Assembly: GCA_012522185.1 (NCBI GenBank)
Contig: JAAYKY010000041.1
Span: 1 to 64,000 of the forward strand
DNA length: 64,000 bases
Direction: 5' to 3'
DNA from: Flavobacteriaceae bacterium
GTDB taxonomy: Bacteria > Bacteroidota > Bacteroidia > Flavobacteriales > Weeksellaceae
Positions 42,404 to 50,926 of this stretch are shown here, piece by piece. The notes under the pieces were generated by a model. It searched no databases. It had not been told where the DNA came from and saw nothing but the letters and a program-made list of their open reading frames with translations. The translations under genes were made by a program, and so were the position numbers. Each line of letters opens with the position of its first letter. Position 1 is the stretch's first letter.

Positions 42404-43567
42404 TTAATTACCTAACAACGACTTATATTCGCTCAATAATTCATTCCAAATATAAGTTCTTTCGTAATTTTCCAAAATTTGATTTCGACTTATTTCCGCC
42501 CATTGATTTCTTTTTTGCGGATTTTCGATGATTTCTTTCATTGCCTCCAATAAACTTTCCCGATTTTTTGGAGGGACAATCCGACCGTTTTTACCGTCGC
42601 TGATGATTTCATTGCAACCGTTGATATTTGACACAATCGCTGGAAGCCCCATCGCACCGGCTTGCATCACTACATTGGGAAATCCTTCTCGGTAACTTGG
42701 AAATACCAGACAATCTGAAATCGCAAAATAAGGCCGAACATCCTCTTGAAATCCCAAGCTCTGAATTTGCGGATGGCTCTGAATTTTTTTCATGGTTTCA
42801 GGCAACAAAGGATCCAATTCTTCTTCCAAAGGCCCCACTAAAACCAATTTCGGAGTTTTCTTGAGATTCAATTTCGACAATTCACTAAAAGCAGAAACCA
42901 ATTCATTCATCCCTTTATCGCCTACAAGACGTCCTACAAAAACGAAAACAAAATCATTTTCATCCAAATTTAAACTTTGCTTTCGTTTGATTTTTTCTTC
43001 ATCTGAAATTTGATTGGGATCAAAAAATGAAGTATCAATCCCGTTGGAACTTCCTTTTCCTATGACTTTGAGTTTATCAGCGGTCGTAAATCCATTTTCG
43101 AGAATGATTTCATAAAGCCCTTGAGAATTGGGGTAAACTTTCGTCGCCGATGCATACGTCATTTTCTCGACTGCATTTAGAAGTTTTCTTTTTTTTCCTT
43201 TTGTTTCTAAAAGCGGCAAACCGGCCACCGTATGCAAACGATGAGGAACTCCGGCTAACTTAGCGGCTAAAATCCCGATTGTCCCGGCTTTGGGCGTGTG
43301 TGTATGAACGATTTGTGGTTTTTCTTTGCGAAGAAAAAGGTAAAGTCGAAACAGGGAAATCAAATCTTTTATAGGTGTGATCTGACGGGTCATTTCAATG
43401 GCTTCCACTCGTACGCTTTCTACTTTTTTTACAATTTCCAAATCTTCTCCCGGCGAGGAAACCGCTACCACATCGAAAAAGTCTGACATAAATTTCAGCT
43501 GTCCTTTCAGTAAAATCTTCAGAGAAAGCGGAACAGTTGTAATCCGAATGAGTTTTGGGTAATTCAT
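42404..43567 (-). CDS. Glycosyltransferase family 4
   Basis: A 387-residue GT-B glycosyltransferase. The N-terminal domain contains the [11 protein letters not shown] acceptor-side loop and the C-terminal GT1/GT4 domain has [25 protein letters not shown] and the EX7E nucleotide-sugar motif in [20 protein letters not shown]. It resembles PglA-like enzymes that add the second sugar after PglC. First gene of the operon: two bases separate it from the PglC-like gene. The operon may start a capsule, O-antigen or protein O-glycan. Confidence 0.92.
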   Translation of the reverse strand: MNYPKLIRITTVPLSLKILLKGQLKFMSDFFDVVAVSSPGEDLEIVKKVESVRVEAIEMTRQITPIKDLISLFRLYLFLRKEKPQIVHTHTPKAGTIGILAAKLAGVPHRLHTVAGLPLLETKGKKRKLLNAVEKMTYASATKVYPNSQGLYEIILENGFTTADKLKVIGKGSSNGIDTSFFDPNQISDEEKIKRKQSLNLDENDFVFVFVGRLVGDKGMNELVSAFSELSKLNLKKTPKLVLVGPLEEELDPLLPETMKKIQSHPQIQSLGFQEDVRPYFAISDCLVFPSYREGFPNVVMQAGAMGLPAIVSNINGCNEIISDGKNGRIVPPKNRESLLEAMKEIIENPQKRNQWAEISRNQILENYERTYIWNELLSEYKSLLGN

Positions 43568-43584
43568 TTAAGTAAAAAATCACT

Positions 43585-43592
43585 CAAAAATA
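43585..43592 (-). promoter_or_regulatory. Glycan operon -7 box TATTTTTG
   Basis: A perfect TAnnTTTG on the minus strand, 17 bases before the GT4 ATG at 43567. Confidence 0.45.
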
Positions 43593-43643
43593 GAGAAATA
43601 AGGTGGAATATGCTTAAATGAAACATTAAGATTAGGAATTGGC

Positions 43644-44180
43644 TTATTGTTTCGGATTGTTCATTAACTCCACCAAGGTTTCCATCATCGTCGGGTCGTC
43701 CGCGTGAATGGCGTAATAATGGGCAATCTTTCCTTCCGTATCGATCAATAAATACCGCGGAATCCAGTTCAATCCGATGTAATTTGTAAACTCATTTTTC
43801 CATTCTGTATTGAACCAATAATGTTCGCCTTGGATCTCAAATTTCTCGATTGCATTTTTCCAAGCTTCTTCTTTTCCAATCCGATCCAGAGAGAAAAACA
43901 AATAAACCAATTCGGGATATTGTCTTTGAACTTCTTTCAAAGCCGGCAGTCCTTTGATACAATCCGGACACCATGAGGCCCAAATATCGAGTAAAATAAT
44001 TTTTCCTTCGTTTTTTTTAAAAACTTCGCCTACGCTTAGTTGATTTCCGTCTAGGTCTTGAAGAGTTTGGCTTAATGAGATTTCGTCAAATTCGGTTTTC
44101 ACTTCCGTTGGAACTTCTTGAGCCTTTGAAATAGAGAGTAAAGCAAGAAATAATATCCCAAGAATTGTATTTTTCATCAT
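43644..44180 (-). CDS. TlpA-family disulfide reductase
   Basis: A 178-residue exported thioredoxin-like protein. A signal peptide (LGILFLALLSISKAQ) precedes a TlpA/ResA-type domain with the redox motif WCPDC at about 71-75 and the cis-Pro WIPRYLL near 140. The WCPDC variant occurs in Bacteroidota TlpA proteins. Unlike the larger relative at 9902-11242 it lacks the N-terminal beta domain and lipobox. Probable role: reducing disulfides in periplasmic proteins; the partner is unknown. Confidence 0.88.
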   Translation of the reverse strand: MMKNTILGILFLALLSISKAQEVPTEVKTEFDEISLSQTLQDLDGNQLSVGEVFKKNEGKIILLDIWASWCPDCIKGLPALKEVQRQYPELVYLFFSLDRIGKEEAWKNAIEKFEIQGEHYWFNTEWKNEFTNYIGLNWIPRYLLIDTEGKIAHYYAIHADDPTMMETLVELMNNPKQ

Positions 44181-44286
44181 ATTCTAAATTAAAAACGGAA
44201 TGAATTTACAAAAACTTAGCCAAATTGATGGATTAAGGTTTTAGGTTTGAAGTTTCTAGTTAGTATCTTCGCAAAAAAATTTCAGA

Positions 44287-45795
44287 ATGTCAGAAGTCAG
44301 AGTTCGATTTGCCCCCAGTCCGACCGGTCCGCTCCACATTGGCGGTGTGCGTACGGCTTTGTTTAATTATTTATTTGCTAAACACCATGGCGGTAAATTT
44401 TTGTTGAGAATTGAAGATACAGATCAGAATCGTTTCGTACCTGGAGCCGAAGACTACATCATCGAGTCCCTGAAATGGCTCGGTTTGGAACCCGACGAAG
44501 GCGTCGGTTATGGCGGCTCACACGCTCCTTATCGCCAATCCGAACGAAAAGAAATCTATGCGAAATACGCCACTCAACTCATTGAGTCCGGCAGTGGATA
44601 TTATGCATTTGATACGTCAGAGGAGTTGGATCAACTTCGTTCCAAAGCAGAAGCGCAAGGCAAAACTTTTACTTATAATTCAGAAAATAGAAATCGTTTG
44701 AATAATTCTCTGAATTTAAGTTCGGAAGAAGTTGAGGCGAAAATAAATTCAGGCGTGCCTTATGTCATTCGATTTAAAATTCCAGAGAACCAAACGGTTT
44801 TACTGGACGATAAGATTCGTGGCAAAATTTCGATTGACTCCAACACACTGGATGATAAAGTTTTATACAAATCAGACGGTATGCCGACTTATCATCTGGC
44901 GAATATCGTGGACGATCATTTGATGGAAATTACGCACGTCATTCGTGGTGAGGAATGGTTGCCCTCTTTGGCTTTGCATGAACTTCTTTACAAAGCATTG
45001 GGTTGGTCGGCGCCTCAATTTGCACATTTGCCTTTGATTTTAAAACCTGAAGGAAAAGGAAAGCTCAGCAAACGTGACGGTGATAAGCATGGATTCCCGG
45101 TTTTCCCATTGGAATGGTCGGCCGAAGAAGGAATTTCCAAAGGCTATCGAGAAGAAGGTTATCTTCCAGATGCTTTGGTCAATATGCTTGCACTTTTGGG
45201 TTGGAACCCGGGGACTGAACAGGAAATTTTCAGTTTAGATGAATTGATTTCAGAATTCAGTTTAGAGAAAGTAAGTAAATCCGGTGCGCGATTCAATCCT
45301 GAGAAAACCATTTGGTTCAATCATCAATATATTCAACAAAAAACGGCCGAAGAAATCCTTCCGGAATATGAAAAAATATTGGAGAAAGATGGCGTAACCG
45401 CTGATAAAGAATTCAATTTGAAATTGATTAAATTGCTAAAGGAGCGAGCCAATTTCATACGGGATATTTATCAGCAAGGAAAATTCTTTTACACCGCGCC
45501 TGATTCTTATGATGAAAAAGCGGTATCGAAAGCTTGGAAAGAAGATACGGCTGAATTATTGAAAGAATTCTCTTCGGAATTGGAAAATATTTCGGTATTC
45601 TCTTCGGAAAAAATCCATGAAATGGTTCAGGGTTTTGTTCAATCAAAATCCATTGGTTTTGGTAAACTGATGATGCCGGTTCGTTTGGCGATGGTCGGGA
45701 GTTTGCAGGGGCCTGACGTACCCGTTCTGATGGAATTATTGGGCAAAGAGGAAGTTCTGAAAAGGTTGGAACAAATTGGAAATCAATTGAGTTAA
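44287..45795 (+). CDS. gltX: Glutamate--tRNA ligase
   Basis: A 502-residue class I synthetase. The HIGH motif appears as HIGG at 17-20 within APSPTGPLHIGGVRTALF, the GluRS-type IEDTDQNRF follows, and the KMSKS loop is KLSKRDG near 258. The C-terminal anticodon-binding region covers about 330-502. Length fits the bacterial enzyme. Whether it is discriminating (Glu only) or also charges tRNA-Gln cannot be decided here. Preceded by a near-consensus box TATCTTCG (44264-44271). Confidence 0.97.
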   Translation: MSEVRVRFAPSPTGPLHIGGVRTALFNYLFAKHHGGKFLLRIEDTDQNRFVPGAEDYIIESLKWLGLEPDEGVGYGGSHAPYRQSERKEIYAKYATQLIESGSGYYAFDTSEELDQLRSKAEAQGKTFTYNSENRNRLNNSLNLSSEEVEAKINSGVPYVIRFKIPENQTVLLDDKIRGKISIDSNTLDDKVLYKSDGMPTYHLANIVDDHLMEITHVIRGEEWLPSLALHELLYKALGWSAPQFAHLPLILKPEGKGKLSKRDGDKHGFPVFPLEWSAEEGISKGYREEGYLPDALVNMLALLGWNPGTEQEIFSLDELISEFSLEKVSKSGARFNPEKTIWFNHQYIQQKTAEEILPEYEKILEKDGVTADKEFNLKLIKLLKERANFIRDIYQQGKFFYTAPDSYDEKAVSKAWKEDTAELLKEFSSELENISVFSSEKIHEMVQGFVQSKSIGFGKLMMPVRLAMVGSLQGPDVPVLMELLGKEEVLKRLEQIGNQLS

Positions 45796-45813
45796 GTAAT
45801 AATTATAGTAAAC

Positions 45814-45852
45814 AAAAATCCGTCTTGGCTCGGCCGAGACGGATTTTATTTT
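45814..45852. terminator. Strong bidirectional terminator after gltX
   Basis: A 15-base stem (45815-45829 with 45833-45847, one G-U pair) with loop TCG; the sequence CCGTCTTGGC/GCCGAGACGG makes the core and T-runs flank it on both strands. It ends gltX and can also stop the convergent T9SS gene. Confidence 0.92.
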
Positions 45853-45957
45853 TGCAGTTGATTCGGTATTTAGGAAACCGATTTACTGCGTGGATTTAAT
45901 AGAAAAAAAAGGAAAGAACCTGATTATCTACTTCAGATTCTTTCTTGATATTTTGAA

Positions 45958-46965
45958 TTATTTAAGAATTTTTCGTGTCAATACTTCACCGTTTTCCAGA
46001 GTTGATTTTACTACATAAACTCCTTTTGATAGTCGGCTTCCTTCGATTCGGATTTCGCGATTTGTATCGTTTAGACTTGTCACCAATTTCCCGCTCAAGT
46101 CGTAGATTTCTACTTTTTGAATGTTTTGGGCTGATGATTTTACTACGAAATCATTTCCATCTTTGTAAACTTTCAGACTTGCTTTGTCCAAATCATTTGT
46201 TGCAAGATCTGGTATGGGCGTTCCACGAACGATGATATCGTCCACTATGAATCCACCTCCTGTCCCGTATCCTTCATCTATAACCATACGGAATGCAATT
46301 CGGAAATTGGGTTGATTGGCTCTGTTTTCTGGCAAAGTCAAAACGGCTGTTTGTACGCCTTCATTGTTATAATAGAGTCCACCAGGAAAAGTTCCGTGTT
46401 CACTTGTTGTTCCTGCCAATCCCCCTGTTTGATCCATTGCCCAAGTTGCGCCACCATCAATTGAAGTATTTACCGTTCCGTAATCATACACAATTCCTCC
46501 AGAAATCTCTCCGGCACATCTCCATTTGAATTCTACGGTGATATTCTCGTATCCTTCGGTTGAAAACCCTACATGCGCCCATCTTGTGGTATAGAATGGA
46601 GCATCAGCAGGATCTGCTGCATAGTAGTGGAAAGGCTCATTGGGAACCCATGGGTCATTTCCTTCATAGAAACCCATTCCAAGAGATTTCCCTGAAATAG
46701 GCATCGTGATAGGGTTGGCTCCAGCTGTCACATCAGAGAAATTCCACATATGACGATAGATACCTCCATATTGTGGCTCAGTTGAACTTGCGAGCCACCC
46801 GTTGGTCGCTGTATTTTGAGAAACAATTGTATTGGTAAAATTACCATTGTTTCCATCAAAATTTTGCTGATAAATAATTTCCTGACCTTGAACAAAAGAC
46901 ACGGCTGCTAAGCAAGTTGTTAATAAAAGATTTCTTGTGCTTTTAACTAGTCCCGATTTTTTCAT
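45958..46965 (-). CDS. T9SS-exported beta-sandwich protein
   Basis: A 335-residue secreted protein. The signal peptide ends at VQGQ; residues about 26-255 resemble a choice-of-anchor/jelly-roll domain (IIYQQNFDGNNGNF, WAHVGFSTEGYENITVEFKWRC, GGFIVDDIIVRG). The last ~75 residues (LKVYKDGNDFVVKSSAQ, VEIYDLSGKLV, LSKGVYVVKST..TRKILK) form a type A T9SS sorting domain. No enzymatic motif is seen; it may bind glycans or matrix. It diverges from the TPR-AraC regulator gene. Confidence 0.85.
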   Translation of the reverse strand: MKKSGLVKSTRNLLLTTCLAAVSFVQGQEIIYQQNFDGNNGNFTNTIVSQNTATNGWLASSTEPQYGGIYRHMWNFSDVTAGANPITMPISGKSLGMGFYEGNDPWVPNEPFHYYAADPADAPFYTTRWAHVGFSTEGYENITVEFKWRCAGEISGGIVYDYGTVNTSIDGGATWAMDQTGGLAGTTSEHGTFPGGLYYNNEGVQTAVLTLPENRANQPNFRIAFRMVIDEGYGTGGGFIVDDIIVRGTPIPDLATNDLDKASLKVYKDGNDFVVKSSAQNIQKVEIYDLSGKLVTSLNDTNREIRIEGSRLSKGVYVVKSTLENGEVLTRKILK

Positions 46966-47420
46966 AAATGATGTTTTGAGTTTTTCTTGTTACTTGATTG
47001 TTTTTAAGTTTTAATTTACCATTCGATTGAACTTCCCTGATTTAATCAGCTCCTTCGCTCAAACTCGAGTATTGAAATTATGTGGCAATTAAGCAAGATT
47101 TGAATACATATAAAAGATTTAGAATATCTGTTTTCTGTAATTTGAACATAATTAAAATTTTAAACAATTGATTATCAATATTCTAATTTTCATTAAAAAA
47201 GACGTGGATTGTCGCTCTTCATAGCTTATTAAAAAGAAATCTTAAAGTTTAGATTTGTTTTTCTATATTTGTTAACCCTTAATTCCTCTTAACAAGATGA
47301 TTTTTTTCAGAATGTTTAGAAAAAACTTAAGCTTCCCAAAAACCCTTTACCTGAGAAAAATGTATTCGTTATTTCTCATTAGATGGATGAGTTAAAATGC
47401 GGGAAATTGGAAAGATTTAA
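46966..47420. other. Divergent 455-base intergenic region
   Basis: AT-rich spacer between the T9SS gene and the TPR-AraC gene. It contains a perfect -7 box TATATTTG at 47264-47271 pointing at the regulator, about 150 bases before its ATG. I find no gene, no clear hairpin and no perfect box toward the T9SS gene. The length suits a regulated promoter. Confidence 0.55.
47264..47271 (+). promoter_or_regulatory. Candidate -7 box TATATTTG of the TPR-AraC gene
   Basis: A perfect TAnnTTTG on the plus strand, but about 150 bases before the ATG, which would give a longer leader than others in the window. Lower confidence for that reason. Confidence 0.3.
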
Positions 47421-49070
47421 ATGAAAATTTATTTTAAAATCACTAAGGGTTTACGTAATTCTTTAGAAAGACCTTCGGGTTATTTTTTGGTCTTTTGGCT
47501 ATTGTTTTTTGCAATAAACAGCTCAGCTCAATCGCAGATTTCGATTGAGAATATTCATCAGAAATTTGATGAAGCAGCTCGGCTTATCGACGCTGCAAAT
47601 CCCGAAAAAGCAGTTGCGCTTTTAGAAGAAATTGAAGAAAACTCACGTTTGATTGGTTATAATTCAGGTATTACAAGAGTTGGTTACAACCTTGCAATTA
47701 TCTATTTCAACTCAACCGATTACAACAAAGTCATTCATCTGGACGATGATTATTTAGAGATTGGCAGGCAAATTAAAGATTATGAGAGTGTTTCGCATCT
47801 TCATCGTTTGATGGGTTGCGCTTATTCGGAACTCGGACTTTTGAGCAAAGGAAGCGAAGAATATGATTTAGCGCTTGAATACGCCGGAAAAATGAGTCCG
47901 GGCAACAACAAACAAAATGCGCTTAGTTTGATTTATAGTAATCTTGCCAATTACAAGATGAAGTCAGGTGCATCGCAAGCCGAAGTACTAAACTACGTTC
48001 ATAAGTGCATAGAAGAAGCAGATAAAATTCAAGAAACAGACTCGGCCAACAGCTACCGAAAATACAGCCTTATCGCTTATTCCTATATCATTATGGCCAA
48101 CGAATATGAAAAGGCAAAAGAGCTGGATTTGGCCGAAGATTATTATTTGAGAGCACTTGAAATTCATAATCAGAAAACCGTTCCGCTTGTGGAGAGAGTG
48201 GTTTTACTCAATCAACTTGGCTATTTTTATTTGGGTCAGAAAGAATACGATAAAGCAGTTGAATACGCTGAAAAAGGACTTTCCATTGAAAGAAAAGCCA
48301 GCATTCCGCAACTTCGGCGAGATCTTTTTGAAGTTTTGTCGAAATCCTATATGGAGTTGCATGAAACCGAAAAGTCAAAAAATTATTTAAGTCAATTTAC
48401 AGCTCTCAATGACAGCTTACTAAACATCAATCGAATTGCAGTAGATACTGCGTTGAACAATACCATTTCCAAACAAAAAGAACTTCGCCAAAACAATAGT
48501 AGCAAACAAATAATCATTTACACACTGATTGGAATTGTTTTGCTGGTTTTGGGAATTGCGCTTTTTCTGTATTACAAAAAGCAAAAACAAATCAAAAAAA
48601 TTGAAACGGCCTTGGAGCAATTTAAAGCCAAACAAATTCAAAACGAAAAACTTAGATCTCCGAAACTAAATAAGGTCAAAGAAGTTGAAAAAGAAAAAAG
48701 CACACCTATTATGCCAGCGGAAGCTGAAGAAAAACTTCTTGAAAAGCTTCATAAATTCGAGGAAAAACAACTTTTCTTGGAACGGAAAGTTTCCCTACCC
48801 TATGTGGCTGCCGAAATTGAAACCAACACCAAATACCTATCCTATATTATCAAAAAACACAAAGAGAAAGATTTCAACGAATACATCAATGACCTGAGGA
48901 TCAACTACATCATTCAGAAAATAACCGATAACCCGATTTATCGTCAATACAAAATTAATGCATTGGCAGAAGAATCTGGTTTTTCATCTCATTCCAAATT
49001 TGCGACTGTTTTCAAAGCATCCGTAGGTGTTTCTCCTTCTGAATTCATCAAATATTTTCAACAGAAATAA
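47421..49070 (+). CDS. TPR-transmembrane-AraC-type regulator
   Basis: A 549-residue membrane regulator. An N-terminal signal/anchor (FLVFWLLFFAINSSAQ) leads to periplasmic TPR-like repeats (about 45-330, e.g. AEDYYLRALEIHNQ, YDKAVEYAEKGLSIE), one membrane helix at about 366-386 and a cytoplasmic coiled coil. The C-terminal ~100 residues are an AraC-type double HTH: VSLPYVAAEIETNTKYLSYIIKKH and YKINALAEESGFSSHSKFATVFK with GVSPSEFIKYF. This architecture is common in Flavobacteria. It diverges from a T9SS gene, its likely target or one of several. Confidence 0.88.
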   Translation: MKIYFKITKGLRNSLERPSGYFLVFWLLFFAINSSAQSQISIENIHQKFDEAARLIDAANPEKAVALLEEIEENSRLIGYNSGITRVGYNLAIIYFNSTDYNKVIHLDDDYLEIGRQIKDYESVSHLHRLMGCAYSELGLLSKGSEEYDLALEYAGKMSPGNNKQNALSLIYSNLANYKMKSGASQAEVLNYVHKCIEEADKIQETDSANSYRKYSLIAYSYIIMANEYEKAKELDLAEDYYLRALEIHNQKTVPLVERVVLLNQLGYFYLGQKEYDKAVEYAEKGLSIERKASIPQLRRDLFEVLSKSYMELHETEKSKNYLSQFTALNDSLLNINRIAVDTALNNTISKQKELRQNNSSKQIIIYTLIGIVLLVLGIALFLYYKKQKQIKKIETALEQFKAKQIQNEKLRSPKLNKVKEVEKEKSTPIMPAEAEEKLLEKLHKFEEKQLFLERKVSLPYVAAEIETNTKYLSYIIKKHKEKDFNEYINDLRINYIIQKITDNPIYRQYKINALAEESGFSSHSKFATVFKASVGVSPSEFIKYFQQK

Positions 49071-49171
49071 ATATAAACCGAGCTATTAAGTTGATGCTTA
49101 ATGGAAACATATTTTCAAATTTCACTCTTTTTTAAAGTAGAAATCTTATATCTTTATTGAAAATACCTAAG

Positions 49172-50320
49172 ATGCAACAGACCAAAGACCGAAGCATCCG
49201 TAACTCAGCCCGATTGCTGATGTTGGTGCTGATTGTACTCATTTGCTATATGCTTCAAAGCATCATAGTTCCCATTATATTTTCCGTTATTTTATCGGTA
49301 TTGCTTCATCCCCTTTCGGATCGATTTGAAAAATGGGGTTTCAACCGTGCTTTTTCTTCACTGACTTCGCTTTTGATTGCGATTTTGGTGCTTGCTGGAA
49401 TTGGTTACCTCATTGTCTCTCAAACCATCAACATCGGTCAAGATGCGACCGATATCGTTTACAAAATCAAATCCTTGTTCATGCGGATTTTAGAATGGGT
49501 TTCAGATAAATTCAATATGTCCACAAATGACCTAATCCAACGTCTTGAATCAGAAATGGGCAACAGCGCCGCAAGCATCGGTGGCTATGCTACTTCCATC
49601 ATAAATTCCATCGGAAATTCACTCGCATACGGTCTATTGGTTCCCATTATGATTTTCTTCTTTCTGTATTATCGCGAATTTTTCAGGGAATTTTTCTTTC
49701 GTGTTTTTTCTCAAACTCCCCAAGAAAAAGTTGAAGAAGTGCTTAGCAAAATATATGAAGTATTGCAAAATTATCTGGTCGGATTGATCTCTGTAATGGG
49801 AATTGTAGCAGTCCTGAATACCGTTGGTTTGATGATTTTGGGAATTGAATACGCTTGGTTTTTTGGGATTTTAGCAGCGATGCTTACGATTTTTCCTTAC
49901 ATCGGGATTTTCATCGGATCCCTTATTCCTGCTTTGTTTGCCTTGGCGACGAAGGACAGCGCTTGGTATGCTTTGGGTGTGGTTTTATGGTTTCAATTGG
50001 TTCAAACGCTCGAAGGGAATTTCATCACTCCCAAAATTGTGGGCGGAAAGGCCAGTTTAAATCCGCTCGTATCTCTTCTCTCTTTTTTTCTGGGTGGAAT
50101 GCTCTTTGGGATTGCGGGAATGATTCTCGCTCTGCCCTTATTGGCAATGCTCAAAATTATCTTTGACTCCATGCCACAGACCGCTCCTTATGGTTTCTTG
50201 TTGAGCGAACCGGATGATTCTTATATTTTAACCGAAAAGCAAACTAAAAAAAGAAAATTAAATGAGAATAAAAAAAACCAGAAGGAATCAGAAAAGGATT
50301 CCACCGATGAAATTGATTAA
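49172..50320 (+). CDS. AI-2E transporter family (PerM-like) membrane protein
   Basis: A 382-residue membrane protein with about seven to eight hydrophobic segments in the pattern of the AI-2E/PerM family: SIIVPIIFSVILSVLLHPL near the N terminus, a cytoplasmic/periplasmic amphipathic middle, then LVGLISVMGIVAVLNTVGL and NFITPKIVGGKASLNPL. The name comes from E. coli TqsA; most members are of unknown substrate. The C-terminal tail (about 345-382) is extremely Lys/Glu-rich. ATG 49172 is preferred over TTG 49157, which lies next to a promoter-like TATCTTTA (49149-49156). A DUF6973-like gene follows after nine bases. Confidence 0.88.
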   Translation: MQQTKDRSIRNSARLLMLVLIVLICYMLQSIIVPIIFSVILSVLLHPLSDRFEKWGFNRAFSSLTSLLIAILVLAGIGYLIVSQTINIGQDATDIVYKIKSLFMRILEWVSDKFNMSTNDLIQRLESEMGNSAASIGGYATSIINSIGNSLAYGLLVPIMIFFFLYYREFFREFFFRVFSQTPQEKVEEVLSKIYEVLQNYLVGLISVMGIVAVLNTVGLMILGIEYAWFFGILAAMLTIFPYIGIFIGSLIPALFALATKDSAWYALGVVLWFQLVQTLEGNFITPKIVGGKASLNPLVSLLSFFLGGMLFGIAGMILALPLLAMLKIIFDSMPQTAPYGFLLSEPDDSYILTEKQTKKRKLNENKKNQKESEKDSTDEID

Positions 50321-50329
50321 ATTTGGAAG

Positions 50330-50830
50330 GTGAAAAAATCGCTTCAAACCCTCCGAAAATTATCGGTTAGTTTTACTTGGAAAATGTTCCGTGGTTTGAT
50401 TTCCCGGCCTCTGCTTTTGATCCCCACTGTTTGGGCAACCGTTGAGTCGATCTTGTTTTCCGAAGTAAATTTTCAAGAATCTCATAGCGGTGATGGGGTT
50501 GCTAATGCCTTTCGGCATGCTGCCTGGAATTTATTGATTGCTAAAAACTGTTCGATTTTCACTTCGAATGAAAAAGCCGTCCAATGGGCCAAGTTCATCA
50601 CTGATTTGCACGAAGAATGTTTCCCTAACGAAGCTTTTGACCATGAAATGGATTTGCACAATAACCGAATTGGGCGTGAAGTGTTTGAGAAATTATCCAT
50701 TCATAAATTATCCAAAAAAGAAATGATTTCGGAATTAATTGACAAATCGGAATCGGCAGTCGGTCTAACTGACGAAAAGGAATTTTCAAACCACCCAAAT
50801 GAAATGGTTTATTTTGAGAAATCTTTATAA
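50330..50830 (+). CDS. DUF6973-like protein
   Basis: A 166-residue protein starting at GTG nine bases after the AI-2E gene, probably co-translated. The core has a conserved polar pattern: GDGVANAFRHAAWN, DLHEECFP and DHEMDLHNNRIGRE, resembling DUF6973 domains, which are found alone or at toxin C termini; the His/Asp/Glu/Asn cluster looks like a metal or catalytic site. The N terminus is basic and moderately hydrophobic without a cleavable signal. The assignment is from pattern memory. Function unknown. Confidence 0.65.
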   Translation: MKKSLQTLRKLSVSFTWKMFRGLISRPLLLIPTVWATVESILFSEVNFQESHSGDGVANAFRHAAWNLLIAKNCSIFTSNEKAVQWAKFITDLHEECFPNEAFDHEMDLHNNRIGREVFEKLSIHKLSKKEMISELIDKSESAVGLTDEKEFSNHPNEMVYFEKSL

Positions 50831-50839
50831 ATTTACTTT

Positions 50840-50926
50840 ATGAACCTCTTTACTCTTTTATTGACAATTATTGTTCTTTTTATTTGGGGGCTAATTGTAA
50901 AAAAACCAGGACAAAAATGGTTTTGA
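50840..50926 (+). CDS. Candidate 28-residue membrane protein
   Basis: An ATG-started frame of 28 codons ten bases after the DUF6973-like gene encodes one hydrophobic helix (MNLFTLLLTIIVLFIWGLIV) followed by a basic tail (KKPGQKWF). It would be the third gene of the AI-2E unit. Its stop touches the end of the convergent ABC-F gene. The clean helix-plus-basic-tail design is like known small membrane proteins, but a frame this short can arise by chance. Confidence 0.4.
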   Translation: MNLFTLLLTIIVLFIWGLIVKKPGQKWF

